Source: Hypomesus transpacificus (taxonomy: Eukaryota > Chordata > Actinopteri > Osmeriformes > Osmeridae). From it: 64,000 nt of DNA. This document shows, piece by piece, positions 1 to 18,877 of the stretch. The position numbers and the translations under genes are program-made. The stretch lies in contig NC_061064.1 of NCBI RefSeq assembly GCF_021917145.1, forward strand, positions 62,001-126,000, in the 5' to 3' direction. The number at the start of each line of letters is the position of its first letter. The stretch's first letter is position 1. The notes beneath the pieces are model-generated. The model was not told the origin of the DNA. It did no database searches and worked only from the letters and a program-made list of their open reading frames with translations.

Positions 1-7517
<7,517 letters not shown>

Positions 7518-9235
7518 GGACCCCTCTCTGTTACTGAGCAGCCATAACCAAAACTCTGACTCACCCGCAACCAGGAAGTGTACTACTGCAAAACATACGC
7601 TGAACAGCCAATCATGTTTACTCAGTATTGTTTACATCACAATAAGATATCAGCCATCAGCCAATAAAACTCCAGCTGTCTGTCGTCTTCCCCGCCTACC
7701 AGCTGCTGATTGGACTCTCGTCTAGAGATAGAATGACTAGACTGGTACTCATGAAAATCATGTCTGACTTGTGAACATTGTTAGCACTGGAAATCAGGTC
7801 ATTACAACGGACACTGCTGTGATTCAAAAGCGTCAAGTAGCTGGCTCTGTGTATTTTTTATTATTTTTTACAAAATTCAGGTACTTTTATGCAAATCGAA
7901 TATAACTTTTTCAGTTTTTTTTCCCCACCAATCTAGTTATTCTATGTCCATGGATTTGCCGTGTTACCACGGAAACAGCAGGGGAATCGCTTCAATAGCA
8001 AAGTAGCTGATAGTCTTGATGACATTGTATTGGTTCTGATTTAGTTCTGTATTCAGGTAAACTCAAGACATTTGTTTTTCCAGTTTGTATGCTCTCCGGG
8101 GTGCAATTTTTATTTATTTTATTCAGACATAGATACTTCAAAACGTATTACCAGCCTAGAAGTACACCATATTGGCCTTGTGAACTGTATTTAGATGAAA
8201 GAAAATCCAACATACAAATGTTTTCTAACGCATTAGGAATATTGATATAAAGAAATGTTTTCAATTTCTCTGAAATACGGGTTTGCTAGAGGACTAATCT
8301 GGTTGCATTCTTAGTTAGAAGCCTAGTGTGCATATTGTGAATTAGGTTTTTTGCATAATTCTGAATCATCTTTGGTAGTGAGAGATGTGTTATGATACAC
8401 CTTAGCTAAAAAAGAATAAAAAACGTTCACATTTTTGTCATGGCAACGGGAACATCCATCTGTTTTTTAATACCTCTTTATTTGTCGTGTTCTCATTCCT
8501 TTCCGGATTATAGAGATAATTAATTGTAAATCGTGAGTTTATTTATACTGTATATGTTTGTTTTCTTAAATATATTTATTGCATATTGATGGTACTTCCC
8601 TTGTTAAGGGGCCAGATATTTTTAAAGTTTCCTATTGTCCTGATGTGTTGATGGGGGAAGTTCTATGAGGGGGTGGTCTAATGTTCATGGTGCTTCGCCC
8701 CCCCTCGCCTCACCCCCCTCTCATCTAACTGTGTATAAAGGATGTATGAGATAAGTAAACAAATATAAATAAAACCGACAGGTTGGTGCTTAGTACAGTC
8801 AGTACACCCACCGGTGAATTAATGAAATGAAGACTTTGTACTGTAACAGATTAAACACAATGAACTTTTTCAACTTTTTTTGCGTTGTACGGAATTCATA
8901 AAAAAAAATCTGCATTTGTTCTTTGATGCTGAACTTTTAGCAGTAGCTGTAGCTTTAGCCACTTCTGAAAAAAAATATGAAAAAAAAAAAAACCTTTGAA
9001 GGATGTTGTAGTGGGGTTAAGGTTCATGGTTTGTTTGGTGTCCTGTCCTTATAACTATGATTTGAAGGATGTAGTGTTCCTCCTTTTCTTCCAGACTGTT
9101 TTAGTTCTGCTGCACTGTTTCAAAAAATAACTGACATAGAACCTGAGCCAGGCCTGTCTTAAACACTCTGTGATTTTTCTGTGACATTATTGTGAGCATT
9201 ATTGATCGAGAAAAATAAAACGTTTTGATAAATTC
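7518..9235 (+). other. kdm6b: kdm6b 3' untranslated region
   Basis: AT-rich non-coding sequence follows the kdm6b stop. Candidate polyadenylation signals AATAAA lie near 8410, near 8767 and at 9214-9219; the last gives an estimated end near 9235. No other gene is visible in it. Confidence 0.6.
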
Positions 9236-10157
9236 TTCGAGAACTGTCTATTGTCCATTTCCTACTGCTTTCTGTGGAATTATCTACATCCTGTTACAGT
9301 GAAAAACAACAATCCCAGTATTCTTGCAACAGTGCCACAACAATAGCACTGATATTATTGATACAATTTTTTCATGTTGTTTACATCTTAGCTGATACAT
9401 ATCTAAGGAAAACAGGACATTGTAATCCACCCTTTCTTTATGCCATGCTAATGTTCATCCCTAGTCACTTAAATCCTAATTTCCTACTCTTTCCTCCTTT
9501 CAGATAAACCCACTACAAAGGCTTTGGTCACATACAAACATGCATTCGAATGGTTTCATAGTGTTTGTTTTCGCATGATCTGTCTTCCTCCCTCTCTCCC
9601 GACCAGGATGAGAAGTCTAGTGTCCTGTTGTCTCTTCAGACAGAGGGTCAGAGGTCGAGAGGTCAGCGGTCATGGGAATCCTGAGACTCTTCTTCTAAGA
9701 GGAAGCAGTGACATTTCATCCCAGACCTGCAGATGGAACAGGGGATATCCTGGCTCCAAGGACAGGAAAGCTGGCCTTCCTCCTAAGTTAGCAGACCCCA
9801 GGTCCCCTCAACACACACACACACACAGATGCACACACAGACGCACACTCTCCTACTGTCCACAGTGACCTGAGTAGGAAAGCAGGAACAGATGCCAACG
9901 TCAGTGTGGCCTACGTCTCTGTCGCGTTCCTTCAAAGCTACATTCCTTCACTCCAAGCCCAGGCCTGTGATTTCACTCTCTCTCTCTTCTTCGCCTCCTT
10001 CTCTCCGCAGACATCTCTGCTCTCCAAGCAAACAAACAAACAAACAAACACAAGACTGCAGTGGAGAAGGAGGAAAAGAGAAGAAGAGCGAAAACATCAA
10101 TTTAGAAATGCTAACGCTTTGAACTGGAACCCCCCTATGGCTTCTTATCAGGCCCGC

Positions 10158-10234
<77 letters not shown>

Positions 10235-10376
10235 CATGTCTCTCTCTGTCTCTCTCTCTCTTTGTCTCTCTCTCTGTCTCTCTGTCTCTCTCTGTCTCTC
10301 TCTCTGTCTCTCTCTGTCTCTCTCTCTCTGTATCTCTCTCTCTGTCTCTCTCTCTGTCTCTCTCTGTCTCTCTCTG

Positions 10377-10408
<32 letters not shown>

Positions 10409-13180
10409 TCTGTCTCCCTGTCTCTCTCTGTCTCTCACTCTGTCTCTCCCTGTCTCTCTCTCTGTCTCTCTCTCTGTCTCTCCCTGTCTCTCTCTGTCTG
10501 TCTCTCTCACCCTGTCTCTCTCTCCCTGTCTCTCTCTCTGTCTCTCTCTGTCTCTCTCTCCCTGTCTCTCTCTCCCTGTCTCTCTCTCTCTGTCTCTCTC
10601 TGTCTCTCTCTCCCTGTCTCTCTCCCTGTCTCTCTCTCTGTCTCTCTCTCCCTGTCTCTCTCTCAGTCTCTCTCTTTCTCTCTCTCTGTCTCTCTCTCTT
10701 TCACCACATCCTTCACTTCTCCCCCCCCCATCACTCCCTGTTTTCTCTGTCTGGTGTTCTGCTTTTCATCAAGAGGGCGAGTGCCAGTCCCCCTTTTTGG
10801 TCGTGACCCTAAAACAACTGTGAAACAACCGTGTCTCGTGTGACTCAGACACCCCGCCTACCTTTCACAGAGCTGCGTCTGTTCCAGAGTTTAGAAACAC
10901 ATCTGTAATCTATATCCCACTGCAAGGAGACACACTCTTATCTCTAAGCTCACTCCCCAACATCAAAAGTGCATTAAAACTAACTACATGTACAGTGCAG
11001 ATAAGCGTCTAATGGCCGTGAGCATCATTAGTGTTATGTAACTCTCAACCCAACAATGTATTGCATGTCTGCAGAACACATTACATGGTATATTCACATA
11101 CCGACCATCTCCATTTCCTCACACCCAAACGGCTTCGAAATCAGCCACGTCTAAGAAATAGCTAGCGTAGGAAATATTTCGCAGCACAGTCCGTAAACAA
11201 TTGTGAAGTTACGGTCATCTGTTTGTTTCTCTTTTGTATTATTCCCCTTCATTATCCAGCTCGTTTTCAGCAATAATCCTGAAGGAATTCATTCAATAAC
11301 AATTCCCCCTAAACCACCAGCCAAGTGGCCAACAGTTCTCAAGTTGCTGCCCGGGTTTGGATAACAACCCCCGACTCCTCTAATCTATCCAAATAAACAC
11401 TCCCTCCTCTCTACCGTGACCCCTCCAGCCCCCACCCCAACCCCCTCACTCCTCACTGAGTCCCAGGGTTATCAGAGTAATCCCTCCAGTGCACCCCCAC
11501 CCCCCGATCTCCACCCCCGACACCACCTCCCTTCCCAAATACCAGCCCCCTAACACAGCCCAGCTGCCTCCCCAAACCCTCCAGTACCACCGCAGCCCAG
11601 CGAGACAGGACACACACACACACACACAAACAGAGAGAGAGGCTGGAGCAAAGAGCAAGGAAACAGCTCGACAGGAAAGGAAGAGCGAGAGATCAGGCCG
11701 AGATAGGAAGGAAGGAGGGAAGAGGAAGGGTAACGTTGGTTCTGAGCTGGGCTGTTTCCCCTTCACAGCAGAGAGTCAGGGGGGCTGGCAGCAGCTGTGT
11801 TCTCCCAGGTCCTGGTCGATACGTGGGTCTCTGTCTGCTCGAGCCACCGGTACGACGTCAGGAAACGGCGCTTCTGCTGCATCAGCGTCGGGATCTGGAC
11901 CTCCAGCCTTCATGTTCGTCCTCTGACCCTTACTCTGGAGAGTCACACTAAGCTTAGTCACAACCAGAAAAAGCCTAAGAGGTTTTCTGGTCCACACATA
12001 CACAAACTCCTAGCTGTTGGGGCGTGGAGACTATACTTTCTCTTCTCACAGGACGGGGATCTCAACACAAGGACCTCGCAGTGAGTACAATTATGTTGTT
12101 GGGATTTTGGATGATGTTCAGAGGTGAGGGAGAATTAGAAAACATGCATCATGTTCCCAGACATTAACGTATCGATGTGTTTATGAAGCAGAACTAGCAG
12201 AGCAGAGCATGCTAATGACATGGTACAGCACAGTTGTGGGTCAGGAAGAGACGCTGTGCGTCTTTACAATTATTGATCACGTCACGGCACCACCGTGACT
12301 CAAGAGTAGGGTATTGGATAGCTAAAGCACACCCTCATAGATTCTGAAAAGTTCTCAGAATCTCTCGGCCCAACTGTGCCTGTGTTGAGAGTAGCAGGGG
12401 TCAGTCATGCCACACCTGTGTGCTCAGCCTCTGGACCGACGTCCGAACCCTGAGACAGCATCTGATTAGGGGTTAGAGACAGCAGCCCGTTACAGACCCA
12501 CAGCAGCTTGTTGACGGTGGTTTTTTGGGAAGGGGAAGGCCGTCGGTTCCCGATGCATTGTTCTGAGCCTGTGGTTCTACTGGAGGTTGGGGGTGGGGTG
12601 TAGAGGAGTCCGTTTCCTCCTGCCCAGGGTTGGCTGGCTATCTTTGTTTACTTTCCGCACCTCTCGCTGTGGCACTTTAGGGAAACTTGGCCTCGTAGTT
12701 CTAAGGAAAAAAATCCTTCGCTTAAAAAAAAAAGTTGGTGAAAAGCGAGCTTGCCAAAGCTAATATTGGGGTTGATAGTAATCTGACGCAAAGGCTGCAG
12801 CAAGTCACAAAGATCTTCTGATTGGTGGTGGTGAACTGCAAATGACTTGAACTGTCATTGGGTTCACACTGGAATCAATTACTGGGGTGTCATGGTAATA
12901 ACAATGTATTTATTTAGCAGACATGTTGAAGAGACTTTGTTACTATGGGTACCAACCCTCAACGAAGGAGAAAATCCCTCACTGAATCATTTCTTCTTCA
13001 AAGGTTTTCCATAGATTGTATCTCCTGTGAGAGTTACAGTGATTGTCTATAGCTTGGGTCTCAGTGTTGATATATGGGCAACTGGGAAGCCTTCTGTAGC
13101 GACTCACAACTCACAACAAAACATACAAAAAACCTACATTCATAAATGTTAAACCGAACGTGATCTGATCTGAGCAGGAA
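9236..13180. other. Intergenic region between kdm6b and tmem88
   Basis: No supported protein-coding gene. It holds a CT-rich microsatellite near 10160-10703 and short CA runs. A GT donor-like site (CTCGCAGTGAGTAC near 12070-12083) could end a non-coding tmem88 first exon, because the tmem88 start exon appears to have an acceptor (GAGCAG) near 13176. That link is a guess. Confidence 0.5.
10160..10703 (+). repeat. (CT)n / TCTCTG microsatellite
   Basis: About 540 bases of CT dinucleotides with regularly spaced CTGTCTCT variants. Long reading frames through it are artefacts of the repeat. Confidence 0.95.
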
Positions 13181-13195
13181 CCCCCGGGAGAGAGA

Positions 13196-13965
13196 ATGAG
13201 CCTCCTGCGGAACGGCACCCTGGAGAAGAGCGTCACCCAGCAGCCTCACGCCGACCCTGGGGATGCCGACGCCTCGCTGACCCCCCACCTCCAGAACAGC
13301 AGCTCCCTCAGCTCAGTGATCCCTGGGTCCCCTGGAGGGGGCACAGGGGGAGTCGCGCCTCCCCCCTACCTGCTGGGGGGCAGCCTGGCAGGGGGGGGCA
13401 TCCCGGCGGGGGGAGGCGATGCGCCCCTGGAGCTCCGAGCCTCCCTGGACTGCTGGGCCTGTTCGGTGCTGGTGACGGCACAGAACCTGGTCGTGGCCGT
13501 GATCAACGCTGGATTGGCCGGCGTTGTGTTCGGCGCCATCCTTACTCCGGCGCTCGTCATGATCGTGTTTGGCTTCCTGTGTCACTCCACGGTGAGGCTG
13601 TCGTGTGTGTGTGTGTGTGTGTTTGTGTGTAGTCCCATCCCTGCTTGACCCTTCCTCCTCTCTCTCCCCTCCCCCAGGTGCGCCCCCACGGTACCTCTCT
13701 GTACTGCTCTGACCTCCTGGAGGACGGGGGCTGTGTGGCCCTGCTGGTGGTAGGCTTCCTCCTCCTCACCCCCCTGCTGGTCCTGGCCCTGGCCGCCTAC
13801 TGCCGCCTGGCCCGCCACCTCCAGCTGGGCCTCTGCTTCATCCCCTACAGCCGTGCCGTCTACAAGAACCTGCCCGCCTCGCACCACCGAGGCCTGGGCG
13901 CAGGGAGCTGCTGTGGCCAGCAGGGGGCGACGGAGGTGGAGGGAAAAGGCAGCGTTTGGGTGTGA
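13196..13965 (+). CDS. tmem88: Transmembrane protein 88 (Dishevelled-binding Wnt modulator)
   Basis: Two coding exons, 13196-13591 and 13678-13965, join in phase 0 to give 227 residues ending in TGA. The first 80 or so residues are a Gly/Pro/Ser-rich cytoplasmic stretch, longer than in the 159-residue human protein. The family core begins at LDCWACSVLVTAQNLVVAVI, in the first of two hydrophobic segments (about residues 88-126 and 150-173). Next come the conserved basic/aromatic stretch IPYSRAVYKNLP and the C-terminal VWV. In the known family VWV binds the PDZ domain of Dishevelled and dampens canonical Wnt signalling. An AATAAA lies at 14211-14216. Its position just downstream of kdm6b matches the human neighbour order. 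Confidence 0.93.
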
Positions 13966-14210
13966 GATTATGAGGGAGGAATGGGGTGTTTGGAATGTTT
14001 TTGGTTGGTTGGTTGGTTGGTTGGTTGAAAAGTTAAAGGGTGGTTAAAAGTGACAGGTAACTGAGGATGTGCCTAGAAAGAAAATGTCTATGGTTGCTGT
14101 CATTACAAATCCTCTGCTACATGACTAAACATCTCTGTAACATACACTGTAAGTCTTTTTTAGTATGTTTTTTTTAATCATTCTCTTTTGTACTATATGA
14201 TTAAATGTTC

Positions 14211-14216
14211 AATAAA
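14211..14216 (+). terminator. tmem88 polyadenylation signal
   Basis: An AATAAA hexamer lies about 245 bases after the tmem88 stop and is the first good signal downstream. Confidence 0.6.
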
Positions 14217-14868
14217 TTGCTATCTTTGAACTGCTAAAATTCGTAGTCAACAAAGTTCATTAAGCCCTCGAACATATGCTGTAAAAGGTCTGGGATCAAC
14301 CTTGTTTAGCAATCGCTATCATAATATGACCGCGACCATAATGTCACTGTAGGTTTCTAAGGTTACTATCTCCATGATGACGTCCCATAGCTAAAACAAC
14401 TAAACTCATGATGACTTACAAAGAACTTATGCTCTTTGTGCTTCTATACTCTTTGTGACTTATCAATGAACATCCCGTACTTGTCACTGCAGCGTGTCCC
14501 AGCGTGTTTCTGCTGATGCTTGCCACACAAAAAAAAAGTGGTTATCAACTGGCTGCAAACCCTGTGTGCTTTATTGGCTTACCTTAATTTGTTCGTTTGG
14601 ACATCAGTAAAATCAGTAAAACAAAACATACTTTATGCCTAATTTAGAAGGAAAGCCTATACTAGTCTTCTGGTCAACTTTTCAAACTGACTTCGAAAAA
14701 AGTATTGGCCAAGACTCTAGTATAAAAAAAAAGAAGAAAGAAAAACTGGTAATCTTAAGAGTCACATTCAGGAACATTGTCATTCATTATTTTCCCATGT
14801 TCAACAACACAATAAATCCGTGGAGAGGTGGGGCATGTTTTGTCTTGGCCACGCGCTGAGGGATTAGC

Positions 14869-14877
14869 TATTTAAAG
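14869..14877 (+). promoter_or_regulatory. TATA-like box of the small gene at 16630
   Basis: TATTTAAAG sits about 30 bases before a likely transcription start near 14900. A non-coding exon follows and ends at a strong donor (TACAG|GTGAG at 15105/15106). Confidence 0.45.
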
Positions 14878-14899
14878 ACACGGGGTAGGCAGTGGAAAA

Positions 14900-15105
14900 T
14901 TCCTGTTGCCAGTCGGACTCAACAGGAAGACAGGGCGTAGTTAGAGCATCATCTGTCAAGGAGCGAAGATTTGCGATAGCATCGTGTCACAATCTGACAT
15001 AAACGGTTTCTGCAAGACATTGATCGGGCTTCACACGTTGACTTATTTACCTACTCGACCATTTGACCATAGTTTTGCCATTTTTGGGATCTCAGACTCT
15101 TACAG
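14900..15105 (+). other. Probable non-coding first exon
   Basis: The stretch lies between a TATA-like box and a consensus GT donor. The next acceptor on this strand with a good tract is TTTTTTTCAG at 16595-16604, just before the ATG at 16630. The start position is estimated. Confidence 0.4.
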
Positions 15106-16629
15106 GTGAGTTGTATTCAACACATTATCAGATAGGTGGTTGAAGGGATTTTGTTTTGTATTTATGTAGGATTATTATGTGAAGTAATAAATACGATACT
15201 ATACATAGGCCTAGTGTATTTGTACTTTTATGTGAAATGTCACAGGGGTCTATTGAGGAAGGCTTAGTTTTTCAAGGTGTTGGGTTTGTGAATGAGTCCA
15301 GGGTCCAACACGTCTGTGCTTTCATCAATACATTTGCTAAATGAATACATTGCATCCAGCCTGGATGGCAGGCAAACTGTTGATTAAAGCATAAAGCGTA
15401 AAACATCACATGTTTTCAGAATGTTTTCTGCCAAACCTTTATTAACGCTGAACCAACAACAATGACTCTTTGCATAAATATTTCCCACCCGCTTTATTGA
15501 TAAACAAACAAAGATAGCAGGAATTTAAAATTCACAAATAATTTTCCATGTTTCAATGTTATTTTTACTTAAACCCTTGCCCTTTGCATTTTGCTCTTTC
15601 AATCCCGAGTTAATGTTGCTGTAGTTAGGATTTCTAGCAACACCAGATTATCCCTACACTCTTTATATAAGAGACTTTACTCAAAAGGTACACCCTATAT
15701 AATCACAAGGTCAGTGTATGTAGCTATACAGCTGGGCAGGCACTCTGGGTTCAACCTGGAAGACATTGGAGGTGTAACTATTGTGTTTAACCAGACACGG
15801 CATTCTATGAATACTGTATCCTGCCAATACACCTGATCAGTTCCAGGCGATAATCCCACTCTGTGACGTTAGAGTGCGTCAGTGTTCAGTTGGTAGTACC
15901 CTACTTTGTGGCCCTTTGCCAGCAAGACCAATTAAAAGGTCCTGAATTAGAGAGTTGTGAGGTAAGGTCATTAGGATGGATGTTGTGACTGGCCTGCAGT
16001 GCTTTAAATGACGTTGTTTTGGGGCTCAACCTTTAACCCCGTTGAGGAAAAACCCCAAACCAAAGCTCTGCAGGACCCAAACATTCATGAAATAAACTGA
16101 CTTTTGATCTCGCAGCCTGACTCCACAGGCTTTGTGACTCGGTATAATCCACACGTAGTTATCTAATCAGCACATTAAAGTGAAGAGGGAGCCATGCAGG
16201 GCCATGCGGTTTAAGTGGGTGACAGATGACGGTGATGCGAGTGTTAGGACCGATGTCCTAGGAACAAGGCCAGACAGGGACAGATTTGGGTCAGAATCGA
16301 ATACGTAACATTCCAAAGCCTTATTTGAGGAAGCGTCTAAACTAGAACGAATGACGTCTCTATAAAAATTTAACATTTAGAATGTATCCTCTGTGTAATA
16401 TAAACGCATATTTCAGTTGTTTTCTTGACAATGCCCACGTCTGGTCACTACCAGACATCCACGAGATATTGTGACTTTAGGAACAGACAGAATTATCAAA
16501 AGGTTTCTGCGTATTTCAAATAAGTAAACTCCTTTGAGAACAGCACATTATCTAAACATTAGATTCAGCTTGATTACGTAAAACTTGTTGATTCTTTTTT
16601 TCAGACTGGCGCCTATATCTACAGGTCCC

Positions 16630-17180
16630 ATGGGCGTGAAGGTCCTCCAGTGTTTTCCGTGGTACAGGCGTTGTAAAGGCCGTGGCAAGGGGAGACACTG
16701 CCCTCCTAAGGCGGGTAAGCCTATCAAAAGATGTCTTCCATACAGCCTATCAAAAGATGTCTTCCATACAGCCTATCAAATAATATGTTTGAATCCATAC
16801 GAGAAGGATTACTACTGTAGAATGACTACTGTTAAAATGATGCATGTTTTTGGCTGTACTTTCTAAATGCACAACCTGTATGTCATTTTTTGGGACAACA
16901 AAAAAAGTGTGTACCAAATGAATAACATGTCGAATGTGAACGATTTGTAGTGAAAGAGATGGTCTCATTCCCTGGTGTGTGTTCTGGTGGTCTCACCCTG
17001 TGTCCTCTGGTCCCCGCAGTGCCGTCCAGCGAGGGGGAACCTCACTTCTCTCCTGCCATGTCCTGGTCCGCCGACGCAGCAGGAGGAGGAGGAGGAGGGG
17101 GAGGGTGTTATTTCTCCCACAAGGCCAGGGTTGCCTACAGACACCAGCTGGAGGGCAACGTTATAGACTCGACATACTAA
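16630..17180 (+). CDS. Unrecognised 81-residue basic, Cys- and Gly-containing protein
   Basis: Two coding exons, 16630-16714 and 17020-17180, join in phase 1 across GCGG|GTAAGC and CCCCGCAG|TGCC. The product begins MGVKVLQCFPWYRRCKGRGK, a basic Cys-containing start. It then has an acidic/Ser part, a run of eight Gly, and the end CYFSHKARVAYRHQLEGNVI plus DSTY. No signal peptide or membrane span is evident. Gly at position 2 is compatible with N-myristoylation, and Cys8 with palmitoylation, but the motif is not ideal. The acceptor at 16604 has a run of T, and a TATA-like box and non-coding exon lie 1.5 kb upstream. I do not recognise the family. The splice structure and the clean phase are the main reasons to believe it. 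Confidence 0.55.
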
Positions 17181-17376
17181 CGCCCCCAGCTTCACCACCC
17201 AGGCCCCCACGAAACCTCCCACCACCCTCTTTCACCTAGCCAGCGGAACGGGAGGTCAGCACTGAGTCAACCAGGGATGTAGTGGGTGGTGCTCGTGGAC
17301 CACACACTGAGAGAGGATGGAGAATGAAGCCTGGTTAGATGCCCCTGTCCTAATGGATGAACTGTGTGTGCGTGTG

Positions 17377-17411
<35 letters not shown>

Positions 17412-17608
17412 AGCATCACAGACAGATGACAGAAAAACACTTCTGTTTTCTCTGATGTGGTATAATACTAGTAGTAGTAAGACTGAAGCTTTGTTTACGC
17501 CATGAAGTGCATTGTAAATGCTTCTCTGTTATTCTTGACTTAATTTATTCATATTGTTTGCGGGTGTGTCTGCCTCTGCTCCTTAGTGTGTGTGTGTGCC
17601 TCTGCTCC

Positions 17609-17694
<86 letters not shown>

Positions 17695-18640
17695 TGTGTG
17701 TGTGGGTGTGTGTGTGTATAAGAGTAGTGTATCTAACACCAGTTTTGTAGTCGTCTGTAATATGTTGTCCAGAGGATACATGGTGGCCAGTGCACAGTGC
17801 AGTGTCTAAAAACAATGTTTCTAATATACATATTGTCCTGCCCAATCATCTGTAATATTTGCACAACAACTTATTTCTATTAATATTGCATACAAGGATG
17901 AAAATGACAATAAGTGCATCAGTTGGATATTTACTATTTCAATGAAATAATAATTAAGTGAAAAACCTTACATGACTAATTTTGTCATATGAATGCAAAA
18001 AAAGAAAAACACTGTAGCAAATATATTGAAAATGTTGGAGACAGTAAATGCTGTTGATCACAAATTAAAAGTACATACCCAAACAATGTTATCTGTTATT
18101 CAGTCACGTGGATGTCGGTAACCAATCAGGCTTTTATGAGACTGTCAACATTGGAGAAAGGTTAACCGTGTGTGACTTCATGCATGAAGCTATAAAATCT
18201 CATTTGACTATGTCAACCTGCAACACCTGCCCCAGAATTATTTAAGTTATTAATGTTCAAGATGAATTGGAGGAGTTATAGGCAACAGCCATAGTAACAA
18301 AGTATGTCTTTACTGTCATTACTTTAATGTTATTTTCCTGCTTGATAATGCATAGTATGTGTAATGTGAACAACACCTGTTTACTTGTATTTTTCTTTTT
18401 CGACATGGTGTTCTTGACTCTTGAGCCCATAGCGTTAAGCCTCAAGTCATCCAAAACTCGCGAGATTACGTTATGAGAGTCTACCATTGCATGACGAAGC
18501 AAAAACATTTCAGAAACAGTAATATATGTGACCACACGATGGCGCTGTTGGATGCAGAAATCTGTCCCCCACTGCCTCAAGCAGGAAAGCACTCACAGTC
18601 TTACTGACTAAGTCGAATAAGTGATACAAAATATATTTCG
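17181..18640. other. Intergenic region with a (TG)n microsatellite
   Basis: It holds the 3' flank of the small gene and a long TG run, then AT-rich sequence. I see no gene in it. Confidence 0.6.
17610..17719 (+). repeat. (TG)n microsatellite
   Basis: About 110 bases of nearly pure TG dinucleotides with two GGG interruptions near the end. Confidence 0.95.
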
Positions 18641-18651
18641 GTGTCTTATAG

Positions 18652-18657
18652 TTTATT
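18652..18657 (-). terminator. pcolce polyadenylation signal
   Basis: TTTATT on the plus strand reads AATAAA on the pcolce strand, about 220 bases after its stop. Confidence 0.55.
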
Positions 18658-18877
18658 TCATTTAACATAAATTACAAACACAAGGCCTGACATTTGCATG
18701 AGTATAAAACATACAAAAATAATACCATATATGGTGCCGATATTGTGATTAAAACTGCCATGTGATTCTTGTAAGGTAACATCCTTTTTGGGGGGGAAAC
18801 GTGGCCTTGGTTGTCATGGCAATTATAAGCCAGTATTCTTTCTTTCGGACTGGCGAACAGTGTGTTTGAGCGTCGGG

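Noticed and set aside
9274-9507. 77-codon frame after kdm6b with a hydrophobic stretch
   Set aside because: No start context, splice sites or family similarity; it lies in AT-rich flank.
9906-10843. 305-codon Ser-Leu-rich frame
   Set aside because: Translation of a CT/CTG microsatellite.
11489-12084. Overlapping frames upstream of tmem88
   Set aside because: No domain content. The stretch may be a non-coding exon of tmem88, but the evidence is one donor-like site.
16585-16866. 93-codon frame starting before the small-gene ATG and running into the intron
   Set aside because: The part after 16714 is intron, with a tandem repeat of TCAAAAGATGTCTTCCATAC; the splice donor and downstream exon fit better.
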